A stretch of DNA of 64,000 bases from Chloroflexota bacterium. GTDB lineage: Bacteria; Chloroflexota; Limnocylindria; Limnocylindrales; CSP1-4. Location of the stretch: assembly GCA_021783095.1 (NCBI GenBank), contig JAJXUG010000007.1, positions 34,355 to 98,354 on the forward strand, read 5' to 3'. Every line of letters begins with the position of its first letter. The stretch's first letter is position 1. Made by a program: the position numbers and the translations under genes. The notes below the pieces were generated by a model. It saw only the letters and a list, made by a program, of their open reading frames with translations. It made no database searches and was not told the DNA's origin. Of the stretch, positions 1 through 8,740 are shown piece after piece.

Positions 1-742
1 CCACGAAGTGGCGCGCCACGGCCGACGCGTCGTCGCCCAGGCCCGCCAAGAGCCAGTCGCGGGCCGAGGTCGCGTTGGTGAGCGTCTCGATCGTCGTGAA
101 CGTCTTGCTCGACACGATGAACAGCGTCTCGCCGGGATCGAGGTCGATCACCGCCTCCCGCAGGTCCGCGCCGTCGACGTTGGACACGAAGCGGAAGCGC
201 ATATTGCGGTCAGAGGCGTTGCGCAGCGCCTCGGTCGCCATCGCGGGCCCGAGGTCCGACCCGCCGATGCCGATGTTGATCACGTTGCGGATCCGCTTGC
301 CGGTCTTGCCCCGCCAGCCGCCGTCGCGAACGCGGACCGCGAAGTCCGCCATGCGGTCGAGCACCTCGTGCACGTCGGCGGCGACGTCCTGGCCGTCCAC
401 GACGAGGCGCCCGTCGCGCGGGATCCGCAATGCGGTGTGCAGCACCGAGCGGTTCTCGGTCACGTTGATCCGATCGCCGGCGAACATCGCCTCGCGCCGC
501 TCCTCGACGCGGGCGGTCCTCGCCAGGTCGAGCAGCAGGGGCAGTGTGTCTGCCGTGATGCGGTGCTTGGAGTAGTCGAGGAACAGGCCCGCCCCTTCGG
601 CCGTGCAGCGCGTCGCGCGCTCGGGGTCGGCGGAGAACAGGTCGCGCAGGTGGTAGTCGCGCACGGCCTCGTGGTGGGCGACGAGCGCGGCCCAGGCGGG
701 GGTGTGGTCGATGGGCAGGGTGGTGGTCTCGGTCTCGGTCAT
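1..742 (-). CDS. pgi: Glucose-6-phosphate isomerase, N-terminal part (runs off the window)
   Basis: Interconverts glucose-6-phosphate and fructose-6-phosphate in the cytoplasm (glycolysis/gluconeogenesis). About 247 residues are present, and the frame stays open to the window edge. The sugar-phosphate-binding (SIS-fold) signatures are clear: [11 protein letters not shown] at about residue 155, VSNVDGADL at about 185 and [15 protein letters not shown] at about 208. These three blocks in this order are diagnostic of the family. The ATG at 742 is chosen because it starts the conserved protein and lies 9 nt after a TACGCT hexamer, with no Shine-Dalgarno sequence, so the mRNA is probably leaderless. 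The carbonic anhydrase gene upstream is on the same strand, 30 nt away. The catalytic C-terminal half is outside the window. Confidence 0.93.
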   Translation of the reverse strand, partial: MTETETTTLPIDHTPAWAALVAHHEAVRDYHLRDLFSADPERATRCTAEGAGLFLDYSKHRITADTLPLLLDLARTARVEERREAMFAGDRINVTENRSVLHTALRIPRDGRLVVDGQDVAADVHEVLDRMADFAVRVRDGGWRGKTGKRIRNVINIGIGGSDLGPAMATEALRNASDRNMRFRFVSNVDGADLREAVIDLDPGETLFIVSSKTFTTIETLTNATSARDWLLAGLGDDASAVARHFV

Positions 743-751
743 GGCAGCCGA

Positions 752-757
752 AGCGTA
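752..757 (-). promoter_or_regulatory. -10 box of pgi (TACGCT)
   Basis: TACGCT is followed by 9 nt and then the ATG, so transcription should start at or next to the start codon. No convincing -35 is seen. Confidence 0.45.
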
Positions 758-772
758 CGCCGCGGGCGCGAT

Positions 773-1429
773 CTACGTCCTCGGTCGCGCCTCCGCGTCG
801 ACACGGTCCCAGCCGTCCGCACCGAGCGCGTGGAGCTCGCCCTGGGCGATGTCGAACCAGGCTCCGGCGAGGACGATGGTGCCGGCCGCCTCGCGGGCGC
901 GCACCCACGGGAACGTTCGAAGGTTGGCCAGCGACTGCTCCACCGTGAGGTGCTCCAGGCGCGTGCGGCGCCGCTCGGGGTCGGCGGCCTCGCCGGGTGT
1001 CAGCAGCGGCTCCAGGTCCCGCACGCCCGCCACCCAGGCGCCGATGAAGTCGGTCGCGCTGAGGGCCGGCCCGCTGCCGAGCGCCGCGGCCACGCCGCCG
1101 CACCGCCCGTGGCCCATCACGAGGATCGTCGGCACCTCCAGCGCGAGCACCGCGTACTCGAGCGCCGCGCTCGCCGCGTGGCTGCGCGCGTCGGGTGCGT
1201 ACACGGGCACGAGCGCTGCCACGTTGCGCACGACGAACAGCTCGCCCGGCCCGGCGTCGAACACCAGCTCCGGCCCGGACCGAGAGTCCGAGCAGGCGAT
1301 GACCATGGTCCGCGGTGACTGCCCGTCGGTGCCCAGGCGGCGGTATCGGTCAGCCTCCGCCGGATAGCGATCGGCGCGGAAGCGGCGGTAGCCGGCGAGC
1401 AGGTCACCGGGGAGCGCGTGGGACGGCAT
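773..1429 (-). CDS. Beta-class carbonic anhydrase
   Basis: Catalyses reversible hydration of CO2 to bicarbonate with a catalytic zinc. The beta-class zinc site is complete: CSDSR (Cys plus the Asp-Arg dyad) near residue 46 and GHGRCGG (His and Cys ligands) near residue 106. ELFVVRNVAALVP between them is also typical. The 218-residue length is normal. The frame extends upstream to 1471, but the ATG at 1429 is preferred because TACGAT lies 7 nt before it and the extra residues are Arg-rich and unlike the family. The gene is on the same strand as pgi, 30 nt away. Bicarbonate would be useful to MenB encoded in this window, which has the bicarbonate-type active site, but no direct link is shown. 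Confidence 0.92.
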   Translation of the reverse strand: MPSHALPGDLLAGYRRFRADRYPAEADRYRRLGTDGQSPRTMVIACSDSRSGPELVFDAGPGELFVVRNVAALVPVYAPDARSHAASAALEYAVLALEVPTILVMGHGRCGGVAAALGSGPALSATDFIGAWVAGVRDLEPLLTPGEAADPERRRTRLEHLTVEQSLANLRTFPWVRAREAAGTIVLAGAWFDIAQGELHALGADGWDRVDAEARPRT

Positions 1430-1436
1430 GATGCGG

Positions 1437-1442
1437 ATCGTA
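1437..1442 (-). promoter_or_regulatory. -10 box of the carbonic anhydrase gene (TACGAT)
   Basis: TACGAT ends 7 nt before the ATG, the same geometry as other genes here and consistent with a leaderless transcript. Confidence 0.45.
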
Positions 1443-1663
1443 GCGGCACGGGTGCGAGCACGGCGGCGCACGGGGCGGCCCTATCGGCGGTGGGAACTCC
1501 GGTTGGGCCGCTCCATGCCGCCGATCGAGGCGTGGCCGTGCGCCGAGAGGCATGGGCCGGCCAGCGCGGCGGCCGGCGCTCCGGTAGGGCCGCTGCGTGC
1601 ACTCCGCCGGGACGGCGGCTCGTCGGGAGACGGACTGCAGGGCGAGTGCCGGGCGGCCAACTG

Positions 1664-2206
1664 TCAGGCGGGATCCTCGCGGAGCCGCGCGTACATCACG
1701 AGGTCGTGGTAGGCGCCGGCCCGGAACTGCGCCCCGCGATTCACGCCCTCGCGCGTGTAGCCCGCCTTCTCGAGCGAGCGCTGCTCGGCCAGGTTGTCGA
1801 CATCGGTCGACGCCTCGACGCGGTGGAGGCTCGTGGTCTCGAACAAGTAGTCGGCCGCCAGGCGCTGCGCCTCGGTCCCGTAGCCGCGGCCGCGGGCTCC
1901 CGGCTCCAAGTCGATGCCGATCATCCAGGCGTCGGACTCGCGGTTGGGGCCATAGCGAACGCGGCGCCAGCTGATGGTGCCGACGACCGTCGCGTCGTCG
2001 GTGCGCTCGATGAGCAACGTGCCGTTCTGATCGTCGCGCAGCGGCCGCCGGGCCAGCACATCGCGGTCGATCGAGTGGGGCGCCAGGCCGAAGTCGTTGA
2101 AGCCGCCATCGGTCTGCTCGCGGCGCGCCATCGCCTCGAGCAGGTCCGCATCGGCCAGGGTCACGTCCCGCAGGCGGACGCTGGGAGCACGGGGCGTCTC
2201 GGTCAC
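1664..2206 (-). CDS. GNAT-family N-acetyltransferase (RimJ/RimL type)
   Basis: Likely transfers an acetyl group from acetyl-CoA to an amine; the substrate is unknown. The 180-residue protein has the GNAT layout: an N-terminal strand (SVRLRDVTLADAD), the acetyl-CoA pyrophosphate loop with the R/Q-x-x-G-x-G/A form (EPGARGRGYGTEAQ) near residue 110, and the motif B region with SLEKAGYTREG near residue 145, which marks the RimJ/RimL branch. The GTG at 2206 is chosen because residues upstream are low-complexity and TACGCT lies 7 nt before this GTG. It is divergent from lepA across a 619-bp gap. Confidence 0.88.
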   Translation of the reverse strand: MTETPRAPSVRLRDVTLADADLLEAMARREQTDGGFNDFGLAPHSIDRDVLARRPLRDDQNGTLLIERTDDATVVGTISWRRVRYGPNRESDAWMIGIDLEPGARGRGYGTEAQRLAADYLFETTSLHRVEASTDVDNLAEQRSLEKAGYTREGVNRGAQFRAGAYHDLVMYARLREDPA

Positions 2207-2213
2207 GAGCGCA

Positions 2214-2219
2214 AGCGTA
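2214..2219 (-). promoter_or_regulatory. -10 box of the GNAT gene (TACGCT)
   Basis: TACGCT lies 7 nt before the GTG, which decides this start over longer alternatives. Confidence 0.45.
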
Positions 2220-2311
2220 GCGCGAGGCGCCTGCGCAAACAGCCAACCTCGTTGCGTCGGCGGCTTCCGCGAAGCCCCGGGTTGGACGTGTCGCCGCCCG
2301 CCGGAGAAGCC

Positions 2312-2464
2312 GTTGGCGCGGGGCCACCAAATCGCCGTGGCACGCCCGTTCGGCCCGGCTCCGTTGGCGCGGCGCCACCACATCCCCAGGTTTCGGCCAT
2401 CTCGACCTGGGATCGCTGGCGCGGCGCCACCATTGCCCGCACCTGCTGGCGAGACGCCAACACC
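2312..2464. repeat. Four copies of a GC-rich palindromic repeat
   Basis: Near-identical units related to GTTGGCGCGGCGCCACCA begin at 2312, 2363, 2415 and 2445 (spacing 51, 52 and 30 bp). Each contains a GGCGC/GCGCC dyad. The fourth copy is the most diverged. Function is unknown; operator cluster or REP-like element are both possible. Confidence 0.6.
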
Positions 2465-2611
2465 ACGGGGCACTTCGGCGGCAGCGAGCGCGGATTTGGT
2501 GGTCTCCGGCCAACGGCCGGTCGGGATCAGCGCGCCCAGCGCCCTCTCGCGAGCGGTGTGCGGCGCAAACGGGCATGAGCACCAAGCTCGTCCATTCCAC
2601 GGCTCGTGCCG

Positions 2612-2646
2612 GGACCGCCACCTGGTCCAGGATCCCGTGGCGGTCC
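2612..2646. other. Hairpin with 10-bp perfect stem
   Basis: GGACCGCCAC (2612-2621) is perfectly complementary to GTGGCGGTCC (2637-2646), with a 15-nt loop that itself contains a small CCTGG/CCAGG dyad. There is no T-run, so it is not an obvious terminator. It lies 180 bp upstream of lepA. Confidence 0.5.
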
Positions 2647-2810
2647 TGCGCCGCGCTGCTCAGCGCGAACGATCGAGGATTGGCTGGGTTCGCAGTCCCT
2701 GATGGTGCATTCGAGTGCTTGGGCACGGCAACGCCAGCCGAAGGCGAGTGAGCCGCCCGTCCGGAGTCGCAGGGCACCGCGCCGCTGCCGCTGACCACTC
2801 GCATCGCCGG

Positions 2811-2816
2811 TAGACT
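2811..2816 (+). promoter_or_regulatory. -10 box of lepA (TAGACT)
   Basis: TAGACT ends 9 nt before the GTG start. It is the same hexamer as the hrcA -10. No clear -35 is seen. Confidence 0.45.
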
Positions 2817-2825
2817 CCGCACGCC

Positions 2826-4637
2826 GTGCAGATTCCCCAGAACCGCCTGCGCAACTTCTCGATCGTCGCCCATATCGACCACGGGAAGACCACGCTGTCC
2901 GACCGCCTGCTCGAGCTGACGCACACCATCGAGGCGCGCCAGATGACGAGCCAGGTCCTCGACTCGATGGACCTCGAGAAGGAGAAGGGGATCACGATCA
3001 AGGCGCGCGCGGTGCGCCTCGAGTACACGGCGGACGACGGCCTGGTCTACGGGCTCAACCTGATCGACACTCCCGGCCACGTCGACTTCAGCTACGAGGT
3101 CAGCCGCAGCCTCCAGGCGTGCGAGGGCGCGATCCTCGTCGTCGACGCGGCCCAGGGCATCGAGGCGCAGACGCTCGCCAACGTGCACCTCGCCCTGCGC
3201 GAGGGCCTCACGATCATCCCGGTCCTCAACAAGATCGACCTCCCGTCGGCCCAGCCCGACGTGGTCATCGAGGAGCTGGAGAGCGTCCTCGCGATCCCGC
3301 GCGAGGAGGTGATCCTGGCCAGCGCGAAGGAGGGGACCGGCGTTCCCGAGATCCTCGAGGCCATCGTCGCGCGCGTCCCGCCGCCCAGGGGCTCGCCCGA
3401 CGCGCCCCTGCGCGCGCTCGTGTTCGACAGCCACTACGACCCCTACAAGGGCGTGGTCTGCCACATCCGGCTCGAGGAGGGCACGCTCAACGACCACGAC
3501 GTGATCCGCCTGATGGCGAGCGGGGCCGAGACCGAGCTCCTCGAGCTGGGCGTGTTCCGCCCGCAGCTCGTCCCGGTCAAGACGCTCCAGGCCGGAGAGG
3601 TGGGCTACGTCGCCACGGGCCTCAAGAACGTCCGCGAGGCGCAGGTGGGCGACACCGTGACGACGGTCGCGCGGCCCGCGGCGGAGCCGTTCCCCGGCTA
3701 CCAGGCCGCCAAGAGCCTCGTGTTCGCGGGCCTGTACCCCGTGGCCGGCCCCGACTACCCGCTCCTCCGCGACGCCCTCGAGAAGCTCCACCTCAACGAC
3801 GCGTCGTTCACGTTCGAGCCCGAGAGCTCGGTGGCGCTCGGCTTCGGCTTCCGGTGCGGGTTCCTGGGGCTGCTCCACATGGAGATCGTGCAGGAGCGCC
3901 TGGAGCGCGAGTTCGACCTCGACCTCATCGCGTCGGCCCCGTCAGTCGAGTACCGCATCAACCTGACGGGGAACCGGGAGCAGATGGTCGTCGACAACCC
4001 GGCGCGCTTCCCGGACGTGGGCGAGATCGATTCCATCGAGGAGCCGTGGGTCAACCTCGGCGTCGTCACACCGGACCGGTACATCGGGTCTCTGATGGAG
4101 CTCACCACCAACCGGCGCGGGACCTTCCTGACGATGGAGTACCTCGACCCCCAGCGCGTGCTCATGCACTTCGAGCTGCCTTTGGCCGAGCTGATCGTTG
4201 ACTACTACGACCAGCTCAAGACCCGGACCCAGGGCTACGCGTCGATGGAGTACGAGGAGGCAGGCTACCGCGCAGCGAATTTGGTCAAGCTCGACGTGCT
4301 GGTCAACAACGAGCCGGTTGACGCCCTGTCGCTCATCGTCCACCGCGACCGCGCGCAGACCACCGGCCGGGCCCTGACCACGCAGCTCCGGAAGCTGATC
4401 CCGCGCCAGATGTTCGAGGTGCCGATCCAGGCCGCGATCGGCAGCCACGTCGTCGCCCGCGAGACGCTGGCGGCGATGCGCAAGAACGTCCTCGCGAAGT
4501 GTTACGGTGGCGACATCACCCGGAAGCGCAAGCTCCTCGAGAAGCAGAAGGAAGGGAAGCAGCGGATGAAGCGGGTCGGCTCCGTGGAGATCCCGCAGGA
4601 GGCGTTCCTCGCGATCCTGCGGATGGACGAGGGCTGA
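2826..4637 (+). CDS. lepA: Elongation factor 4 (LepA), ribosomal back-translocase GTPase
   Basis: A translational GTPase acting on the ribosome. The 603-residue length is typical. G-motifs in order are AHIDHGKTT (P-loop, residue 15), DTPGH (about 81) and NKID (about 135). The LepA-specific C-terminal end is present, with [20 protein letters not shown] near residue 560, which separates it from EF-G and TypA. The start is GTG at 2826, giving the canonical N-terminus [18 protein letters not shown]. There is no Shine-Dalgarno, and a -10 box sits directly upstream. It is followed after 31 nt by a CPBP-family gene and then hemW; lepA-hemW proximity is common in bacteria. Confidence 0.97.
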   Translation: MQIPQNRLRNFSIVAHIDHGKTTLSDRLLELTHTIEARQMTSQVLDSMDLEKEKGITIKARAVRLEYTADDGLVYGLNLIDTPGHVDFSYEVSRSLQACEGAILVVDAAQGIEAQTLANVHLALREGLTIIPVLNKIDLPSAQPDVVIEELESVLAIPREEVILASAKEGTGVPEILEAIVARVPPPRGSPDAPLRALVFDSHYDPYKGVVCHIRLEEGTLNDHDVIRLMASGAETELLELGVFRPQLVPVKTLQAGEVGYVATGLKNVREAQVGDTVTTVARPAAEPFPGYQAAKSLVFAGLYPVAGPDYPLLRDALEKLHLNDASFTFEPESSVALGFGFRCGFLGLLHMEIVQERLEREFDLDLIASAPSVEYRINLTGNREQMVVDNPARFPDVGEIDSIEEPWVNLGVVTPDRYIGSLMELTTNRRGTFLTMEYLDPQRVLMHFELPLAELIVDYYDQLKTRTQGYASMEYEEAGYRAANLVKLDVLVNNEPVDALSLIVHRDRAQTTGRALTTQLRKLIPRQMFEVPIQAAIGSHVVARETLAAMRKNVLAKCYGGDITRKRKLLEKQKEGKQRMKRVGSVEIPQEAFLAILRMDEG

Positions 4638-4668
4638 TGTCCCGCTCGACCCGCCGCTGACGCCCGCC

Positions 4669-5478
4669 ATGTCGCTGCCGTCGTTCGACCTGTCCGCTCT
4701 CCCGGGGATCGACGCGATCCCCGACCTGCTGCGGGTGCTGATGGCGCTGGGGATCACGCTCTTCCTCGTCCTCCACCGCTTCGACGCTGAGCGGTTCAAC
4801 GCCGCCGAGTACGACGACACCGACCGCTGGGGCAACCCTCCCTCCCTGTTCCGGCGCCTCGCCTGGTACCTGCTGGGGCTGGTCGGCCTCCTGGCCGTGC
4901 TCGTCCTCCACCCCACGCCCGAGAGCAGCCTCTACCTGACCCTCGGCGACCGCCTGGGCGTCGTCCTCCTGGGGCTGACCTATGCCGTGGGCGGCACGCT
5001 CGCCGCGGTGGGCGTCGCGTACTGGCGCTACCGCTACGTGCGACTCCCGGGCGTGCGCTCGTACCCGGGCGCGGTGCTCAACGCGATCGCGACGGCGTTC
5101 GTGGACGAGGCGGTGTTCCGCGGTGTCGTGTTCGGCTTCCTGCTCACGATCGGCGCGGACCCCAACCTGGCCAACCTCGCCCAGACGCTCCTCTACGCCC
5201 TCGCCACGCGGACGGGCGCCCCCGGCCGGCCGAAGACGATGCTGCTGGTGATGCTGGCGATCGGCCTCGTCGGCGGGTGGCTCACGGGCGTGACCGGCGG
5301 GATCGGCGCCGCGTTCCTCGGCCACGCGATCACGCGGCTGGCGTTCTTCCTGACGACGGGCCACCCGGGCGGGCTGCCCGCTCCGAAGGGCACCGAGAAG
5401 GAGGAGATCGAGCGCCGGGGCACGCCGCCGACGGGGTGGAAGATCCTCGACGACGGCAACGAGAGGACCCGAGGCTGA
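4669..5478 (+). CDS. CPBP-family (type II CAAX-protease-like) membrane protein
   Basis: A 269-residue protein with about five to six hydrophobic segments (roughly residues 20-36, 66-85, 95-120, 138-165, 185-205 and 210-230). It carries DEAVFRGVVFG near residue 146, a variant of the EExxxR metal/catalytic motif with Asp for the first Glu. FLGHAITRLAFF near residue 218 supplies the conserved His. CPBP proteins are intramembrane proteases or related scaffolds; the substrate is unknown. The C-terminal 35 residues are charged and cytoplasmic. The Glu-to-Asp change leaves it uncertain whether it is catalytically active. It lies between lepA and hemW, and hemW probably starts inside its 3' end. Confidence 0.72.
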   Translation: MSLPSFDLSALPGIDAIPDLLRVLMALGITLFLVLHRFDAERFNAAEYDDTDRWGNPPSLFRRLAWYLLGLVGLLAVLVLHPTPESSLYLTLGDRLGVVLLGLTYAVGGTLAAVGVAYWRYRYVRLPGVRSYPGAVLNAIATAFVDEAVFRGVVFGFLLTIGADPNLANLAQTLLYALATRTGAPGRPKTMLLVMLAIGLVGGWLTGVTGGIGAAFLGHAITRLAFFLTTGHPGGLPAPKGTEKEEIERRGTPPTGWKILDDGNERTRG

Positions 5479-6740
5479 CCGTCGGCGAGGCCCGCCCGGA
5501 TCCCGACCCGCGCCCGCCCGTCGCGCTCTACCTCCACGTCCCGTTCTGCGTCTCGCTCTGCCCGTACTGCGACTTCGTGGTCGTGGCAGGGGCGGCCGCG
5601 CGCGGGCCAGCCGCGCGGATCGGCGCCTTTCTCGAGGCGCTCAGGGCGGAGCTCGGACTCCGGGCGGACGCGCTTGACGCGCGATTCGGCGGTCCCTCGT
5701 CGGGTTCGCGGCCTGCTCTCGCGTCGGTGTACTTCGGTGGCGGGACGCCCTCGCTGCTGCCGGCCGGCGACGTGGCACGACTGCTCTCCATGGTCGGCGC
5801 TCGCTTCGGCCTGGCCCGCGACGCGGAGGTGACGCTCGAGGCGAACCCAGGAGTCGATGAGCGGGGCGACGCTGGGGCCCTCGCGGGGGCGGGCGTGAAC
5901 CGCCTGTCGCTGGGCGCCCAGTCGATGGACGAGGCGCTGCTCCGGCGCCTGGGCCGGCGGCATGCACCCGCGGACGTGGCGGCGGCGGTGGGGGAGGCGC
6001 GGGCCGGCGGGATCGGCTCGGTGTCCGTGGACCTGCTGTACGACGTGCCGGGACAATCGCTCGAGGCGTGGGATGCGACTCTGCGCGATGCCCTCGCGCT
6101 CGGCGTCGACCACGTGTCCGCCTACGCGCTGACGCTCGACGATCCCGACGCCGAGGGCCTCACCGGGCCGCTGGGCGACCACCTGCCCACGCGGGCGGGC
6201 GCGCGGCGCTGGCGGGCGGCGGCGGTGCGCGAGCAGGACGAGGACGTGGCGGCCGCCCAGTACCGGCTGGCCGTGAAACGGCTCGGGGCGGCCGGGTACC
6301 GCGGCTACGAGATCTCCAACTGGGCCGGGCCCGGGCACGAGAGCCGCCACAACCTAGCGTACTGGCGGCGCCTGCCGCACGAGGCCGTCGGGCCGGGCGC
6401 GCACGCCTTCGACGGCGCCGTGCGGCGCTGGAACGCGGCCCGGCTCGACGGGTACCTGGCCGCGCTCTCGGGCTCCCCGCCGGTGCTGCCGCCCGGGGGC
6501 TCGGAATCGCTCGACGCCGCCGGGGCGGCTGCCGAGGCGGCGATCCTCGGGCTCCGGCTGGACCGCGGGCTGGCGCTCGCGGAGGCGTCCGGTCCCGATT
6601 CGCCGCTGGCGCCCCACCTCGACTGGGCGCTGGGCGCCGGCCTCCTCGAGGCGTTCGACGGCCCCGACGGCGGGCCGCGGCTTCGGCTGACCACCGACGG
6701 CCGGCTGCTCTCGAACGAGCTGTTCGCGCGTCTGGTCTAG
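5436..6740 (+). CDS. hemW: Radical SAM heme chaperone HemW
   Basis: HemW binds heme and a 4Fe-4S cluster and delivers heme to target proteins; it was long annotated as an oxygen-independent coproporphyrinogen oxidase. The radical-SAM motif is CVSLCPYC, with Cys spaced 3 and 2 apart as in HemW, preceded by VALYLHVPFC. FGGGTPSLL, EANPG and NRLSLGAQS follow in the usual order, then YEISNWAGPGHESRHN. The C-terminal HemW winged region is present. The start is uncertain: the GTG at 5436 gives 28 residues before the core and overlaps the CPBP gene by 43 nt. There is no better start codon closer to the core. It is the third gene of a lepA-CPBP-hemW transcription unit. Confidence 0.9.
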   Translation: MEDPRRRQREDPRLTVGEARPDPDPRPPVALYLHVPFCVSLCPYCDFVVVAGAAARGPAARIGAFLEALRAELGLRADALDARFGGPSSGSRPALASVYFGGGTPSLLPAGDVARLLSMVGARFGLARDAEVTLEANPGVDERGDAGALAGAGVNRLSLGAQSMDEALLRRLGRRHAPADVAAAVGEARAGGIGSVSVDLLYDVPGQSLEAWDATLRDALALGVDHVSAYALTLDDPDAEGLTGPLGDHLPTRAGARRWRAAAVREQDEDVAAAQYRLAVKRLGAAGYRGYEISNWAGPGHESRHNLAYWRRLPHEAVGPGAHAFDGAVRRWNAARLDGYLAALSGSPPVLPPGGSESLDAAGAAAEAAILGLRLDRGLALAEASGPDSPLAPHLDWALGAGLLEAFDGPDGGPRLRLTTDGRLLSNELFARLV

Positions 6741-6878
6741 CTGGCGCGGCAGGGATGGCGATCCCCGCGCCGAAGACCACCCTGGACCGGTGTTATGTCC
6801 TTCGCGCTCCGATAGGAATACCCTCGGGTGGACATTGGCGTTGTGGTGCCTGTCGCCCCAGCCCAACGGGAGGATCCC

Positions 6879-7892
6879 ATGCGCCTGACTGCCCTCATCC
6901 CCGCCGCAGCCCTGGCGGCGTCAATCGCGGCCGCGGGGTGCTCGGCGGGGTCCACGGCCACCCCGACTCCGCCTCCGGACGCCACGAGCGTCATGACGGC
7001 GGCCTCGAAGGCGAGCTACCCGACCAATCTCGAGATCACGCTCGGGGGTTCGTACACCGATTCCGGGACGACCACCTCGCTGCCAGACGGCGTGCTCACC
7101 ATCGACGTCGACACCGCAGCAGGTGCCGGCAGCGTCCACCTCGCGATCCCGGCCTCGCTCCTGGGCGCCAGCGGGGCAGCCGCCCTCGCACAGCTCGGGA
7201 TCACCGGTGACTCGCTCACGTTCGACGCCCTCTACGACGGGAAGGCGCTCTACGCCAAGAGTCCGGCCATGCCCGCCATTGTCAGCCAGCTGGCGGCCCT
7301 CGCCCAGGGCGTGACCCTTCCGCAGCTGGGCCCCGACACCTGGGCCAAGGTCATCGACGAGGCGACCATCAAGCAGCTCGCGGGCTCGGCCCAGAGCGCC
7401 GTCGAGAGTGCCGCCCCCTCCGCCTCGCCATCGGTGGCCGACATCAAGACGGTCCTCGACCAGATTGGCGGATCCATCTCGCTGGGCACGCAGGCGACGG
7501 GTGCGGGCGGGCCTGCCCATGACGTCAAGCTCACCATCGACCCGGCCAGGCTCAAGGCATACATGACCGCGCACCCCGAGCAGTTCGCGACGGCCCAGAT
7601 GTCGACGCTCACGGCGCTTGGCGACCTGACGTCGATCTCGGCCGACGTCCTGGTCGACGTGGCCACCTCGCGCGTCGAGCAGATCAGCGCCTCCATTGCG
7701 GGGACGCAGAACGGCTCGGCGGTCCGCGGCACCATCAAGGTGGGCATCGCCGAGGCGCCGGCCGGCGTCTCGTTCGCGGCCCCGTCCGGCGCCGTCGACC
7801 TGCCGCTGGCGCAGATCCTGGCGCCCCTGGTCCAGAGCATGATGGGCTCGGGCGGCGGTGGCCTCCTCCCCCTCCCCTCGTCCGCGCCCTGA
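6879..7892 (+). CDS. Secreted lipoprotein of unknown function
   Basis: A 337-residue protein with a lipoprotein signal peptide: MRLTALIP, a hydrophobic core and a lipobox ending AAAGC (Cys about residue 22), followed by a Thr/Pro-rich linker. The mature part has alternating beta segments and two repeated-looking halves, recalling LprG/LppX-type lipid-carrier lipoproteins. That likeness is by general pattern only. The ATG at 6879 is chosen over an upstream GTG-type start because GGGAGG lies 6 nt before it and the signal peptide begins there. It is one of the few genes here with a clear Shine-Dalgarno. A strong hairpin follows the stop. Confidence 0.82.
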   Translation: MRLTALIPAAALAASIAAAGCSAGSTATPTPPPDATSVMTAASKASYPTNLEITLGGSYTDSGTTTSLPDGVLTIDVDTAAGAGSVHLAIPASLLGASGAAALAQLGITGDSLTFDALYDGKALYAKSPAMPAIVSQLAALAQGVTLPQLGPDTWAKVIDEATIKQLAGSAQSAVESAAPSASPSVADIKTVLDQIGGSISLGTQATGAGGPAHDVKLTIDPARLKAYMTAHPEQFATAQMSTLTALGDLTSISADVLVDVATSRVEQISASIAGTQNGSAVRGTIKVGIAEAPAGVSFAAPSGAVDLPLAQILAPLVQSMMGSGGGGLLPLPSSAP

Positions 7893-7930
7893 GGCGTTGC
7901 CGGGGGTTCCGGCCCGGACCTGACGCGAAC

Positions 7931-7957
7931 CACGGCCCCGGTGACCCCGGGGCCGTG
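7931..7957. terminator. Bidirectional hairpin between convergent genes
   Basis: A perfect 11-bp stem, CACGGCCCCGG (7931-7941) with CCGGGGCCGTG (7947-7957), and a 5-nt loop. It sits between the lipoprotein gene and the convergent membrane-protein gene. There is no T-run. Confidence 0.65.
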
Positions 7958-7964
7958 CCGATTC

Positions 7965-8603
7965 TCAGGGCCAGCGCCCGCCGCCCACGAACGGGGCCCA
8001 GCCCATGCCGGGCCGCAGCATGAACCGAAAGTCCATGCCCATGACGCCGGAGATCAGGTACACGGCCCAGAATGCGCTCACCGCCACGACGACAGCCGTG
8101 ATCGCCACGGTGCGGCGATGGGTCCACTTGGTCTTCCAGGGCTGGCCCGCGATTCGCCTGAGGTACACCAGGCTGCTGCCGATCAGGGCCGCCGGGAAGG
8201 CGCCCAGCATGAGCACGGCCGCCGTGAAGTCGGCCGACGCGATGGCCATCTCGCCGAAGGCGACGATGAGCCAGGCCGCCGCGAGGAGGGTCCACGACCA
8301 GGGGACGCGCCCGGGCAGCCGCGTGCCCGCGAGCGCGAACGGCACGAGACAGAGCGGCAGCCCGAAGGCTGCCACGAGCAGCGGCCCCGTCAGGGCCGCG
8401 TCCACGACGAAGGGCGGCACATTGTCGGGTGAGGCGAGGAACCCCGGGACCAGCAGCCCGGCCAGGATGAGCCGGCCCACCACCACGGCCACGACCACGA
8501 GGTAGGCCTCGGCGACGAGCAGCGCCTTGGGCCGGCGGACTCGGCTGGCGAGGAGACGACCCGTCGGGCCGTCGGCAAACCTGGGGTCCGGCGACTTCGG
8601 CAT
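7965..8603 (-). CDS. Multi-pass membrane protein, unknown function
   Basis: A 212-residue protein with about five to six hydrophobic helices (roughly residues 28-50, 68-92, 102-122, 130-150 and 172-195). No conserved motif that I recognise. The ATG at 8603 is chosen because AGGGGG lies about 8 nt upstream and a more distal start would add non-hydrophobic filler. The very C-terminus is Gly-rich. It converges with the lipoprotein gene across a strong hairpin. It could be a sensor or a small transporter subunit, but nothing in the neighbourhood points to one. Confidence 0.7.
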   Translation of the reverse strand: MPKSPDPRFADGPTGRLLASRVRRPKALLVAEAYLVVVAVVVGRLILAGLLVPGFLASPDNVPPFVVDAALTGPLLVAAFGLPLCLVPFALAGTRLPGRVPWSWTLLAAAWLIVAFGEMAIASADFTAAVLMLGAFPAALIGSSLVYLRRIAGQPWKTKWTHRRTVAITAVVVAVSAFWAVYLISGVMGMDFRFMLRPGMGWAPFVGGGRWP

Positions 8604-8728
8604 GGAGCAGTCCCCCTGTCCTGCGTGTCCGCCGTCCGCGGGCGGTGCGCCAACGATTGGCCCGGCCGACCGTGGTGTCAATGGCCATGACGACTGGAGC
8701 CCGCCCTGCGGTACGCCGGGTGCTCGGT

Positions 8729-8734
8729 TACCTT
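8729..8734 (+). promoter_or_regulatory. -10 box of the first DinB gene (TACCTT)
   Basis: TACCTT ends 6 nt before the ATG at 8741, which selects this start. Confidence 0.4.
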
Positions 8735-8740
8735 GCGCGG

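Larger units (their letters stand above)
2207..2825. other. 619-bp intergenic region between divergent genes
   Basis: No convincing gene on either strand. It holds the GNAT promoter at one end, a cluster of four GC-rich palindromes (2312-2464), a 10-bp-stem hairpin (2612-2646) and the lepA -10 box at the other end. Confidence 0.7.

Noticed and set aside
6768..6790. About 20 nt shared, inverted, between 6768-6790 and 56040-56062
   Set aside because: Single mismatch over 20 bases is expected a few times by chance in 64 kb of 70% GC DNA, and no longer homology flanks it.
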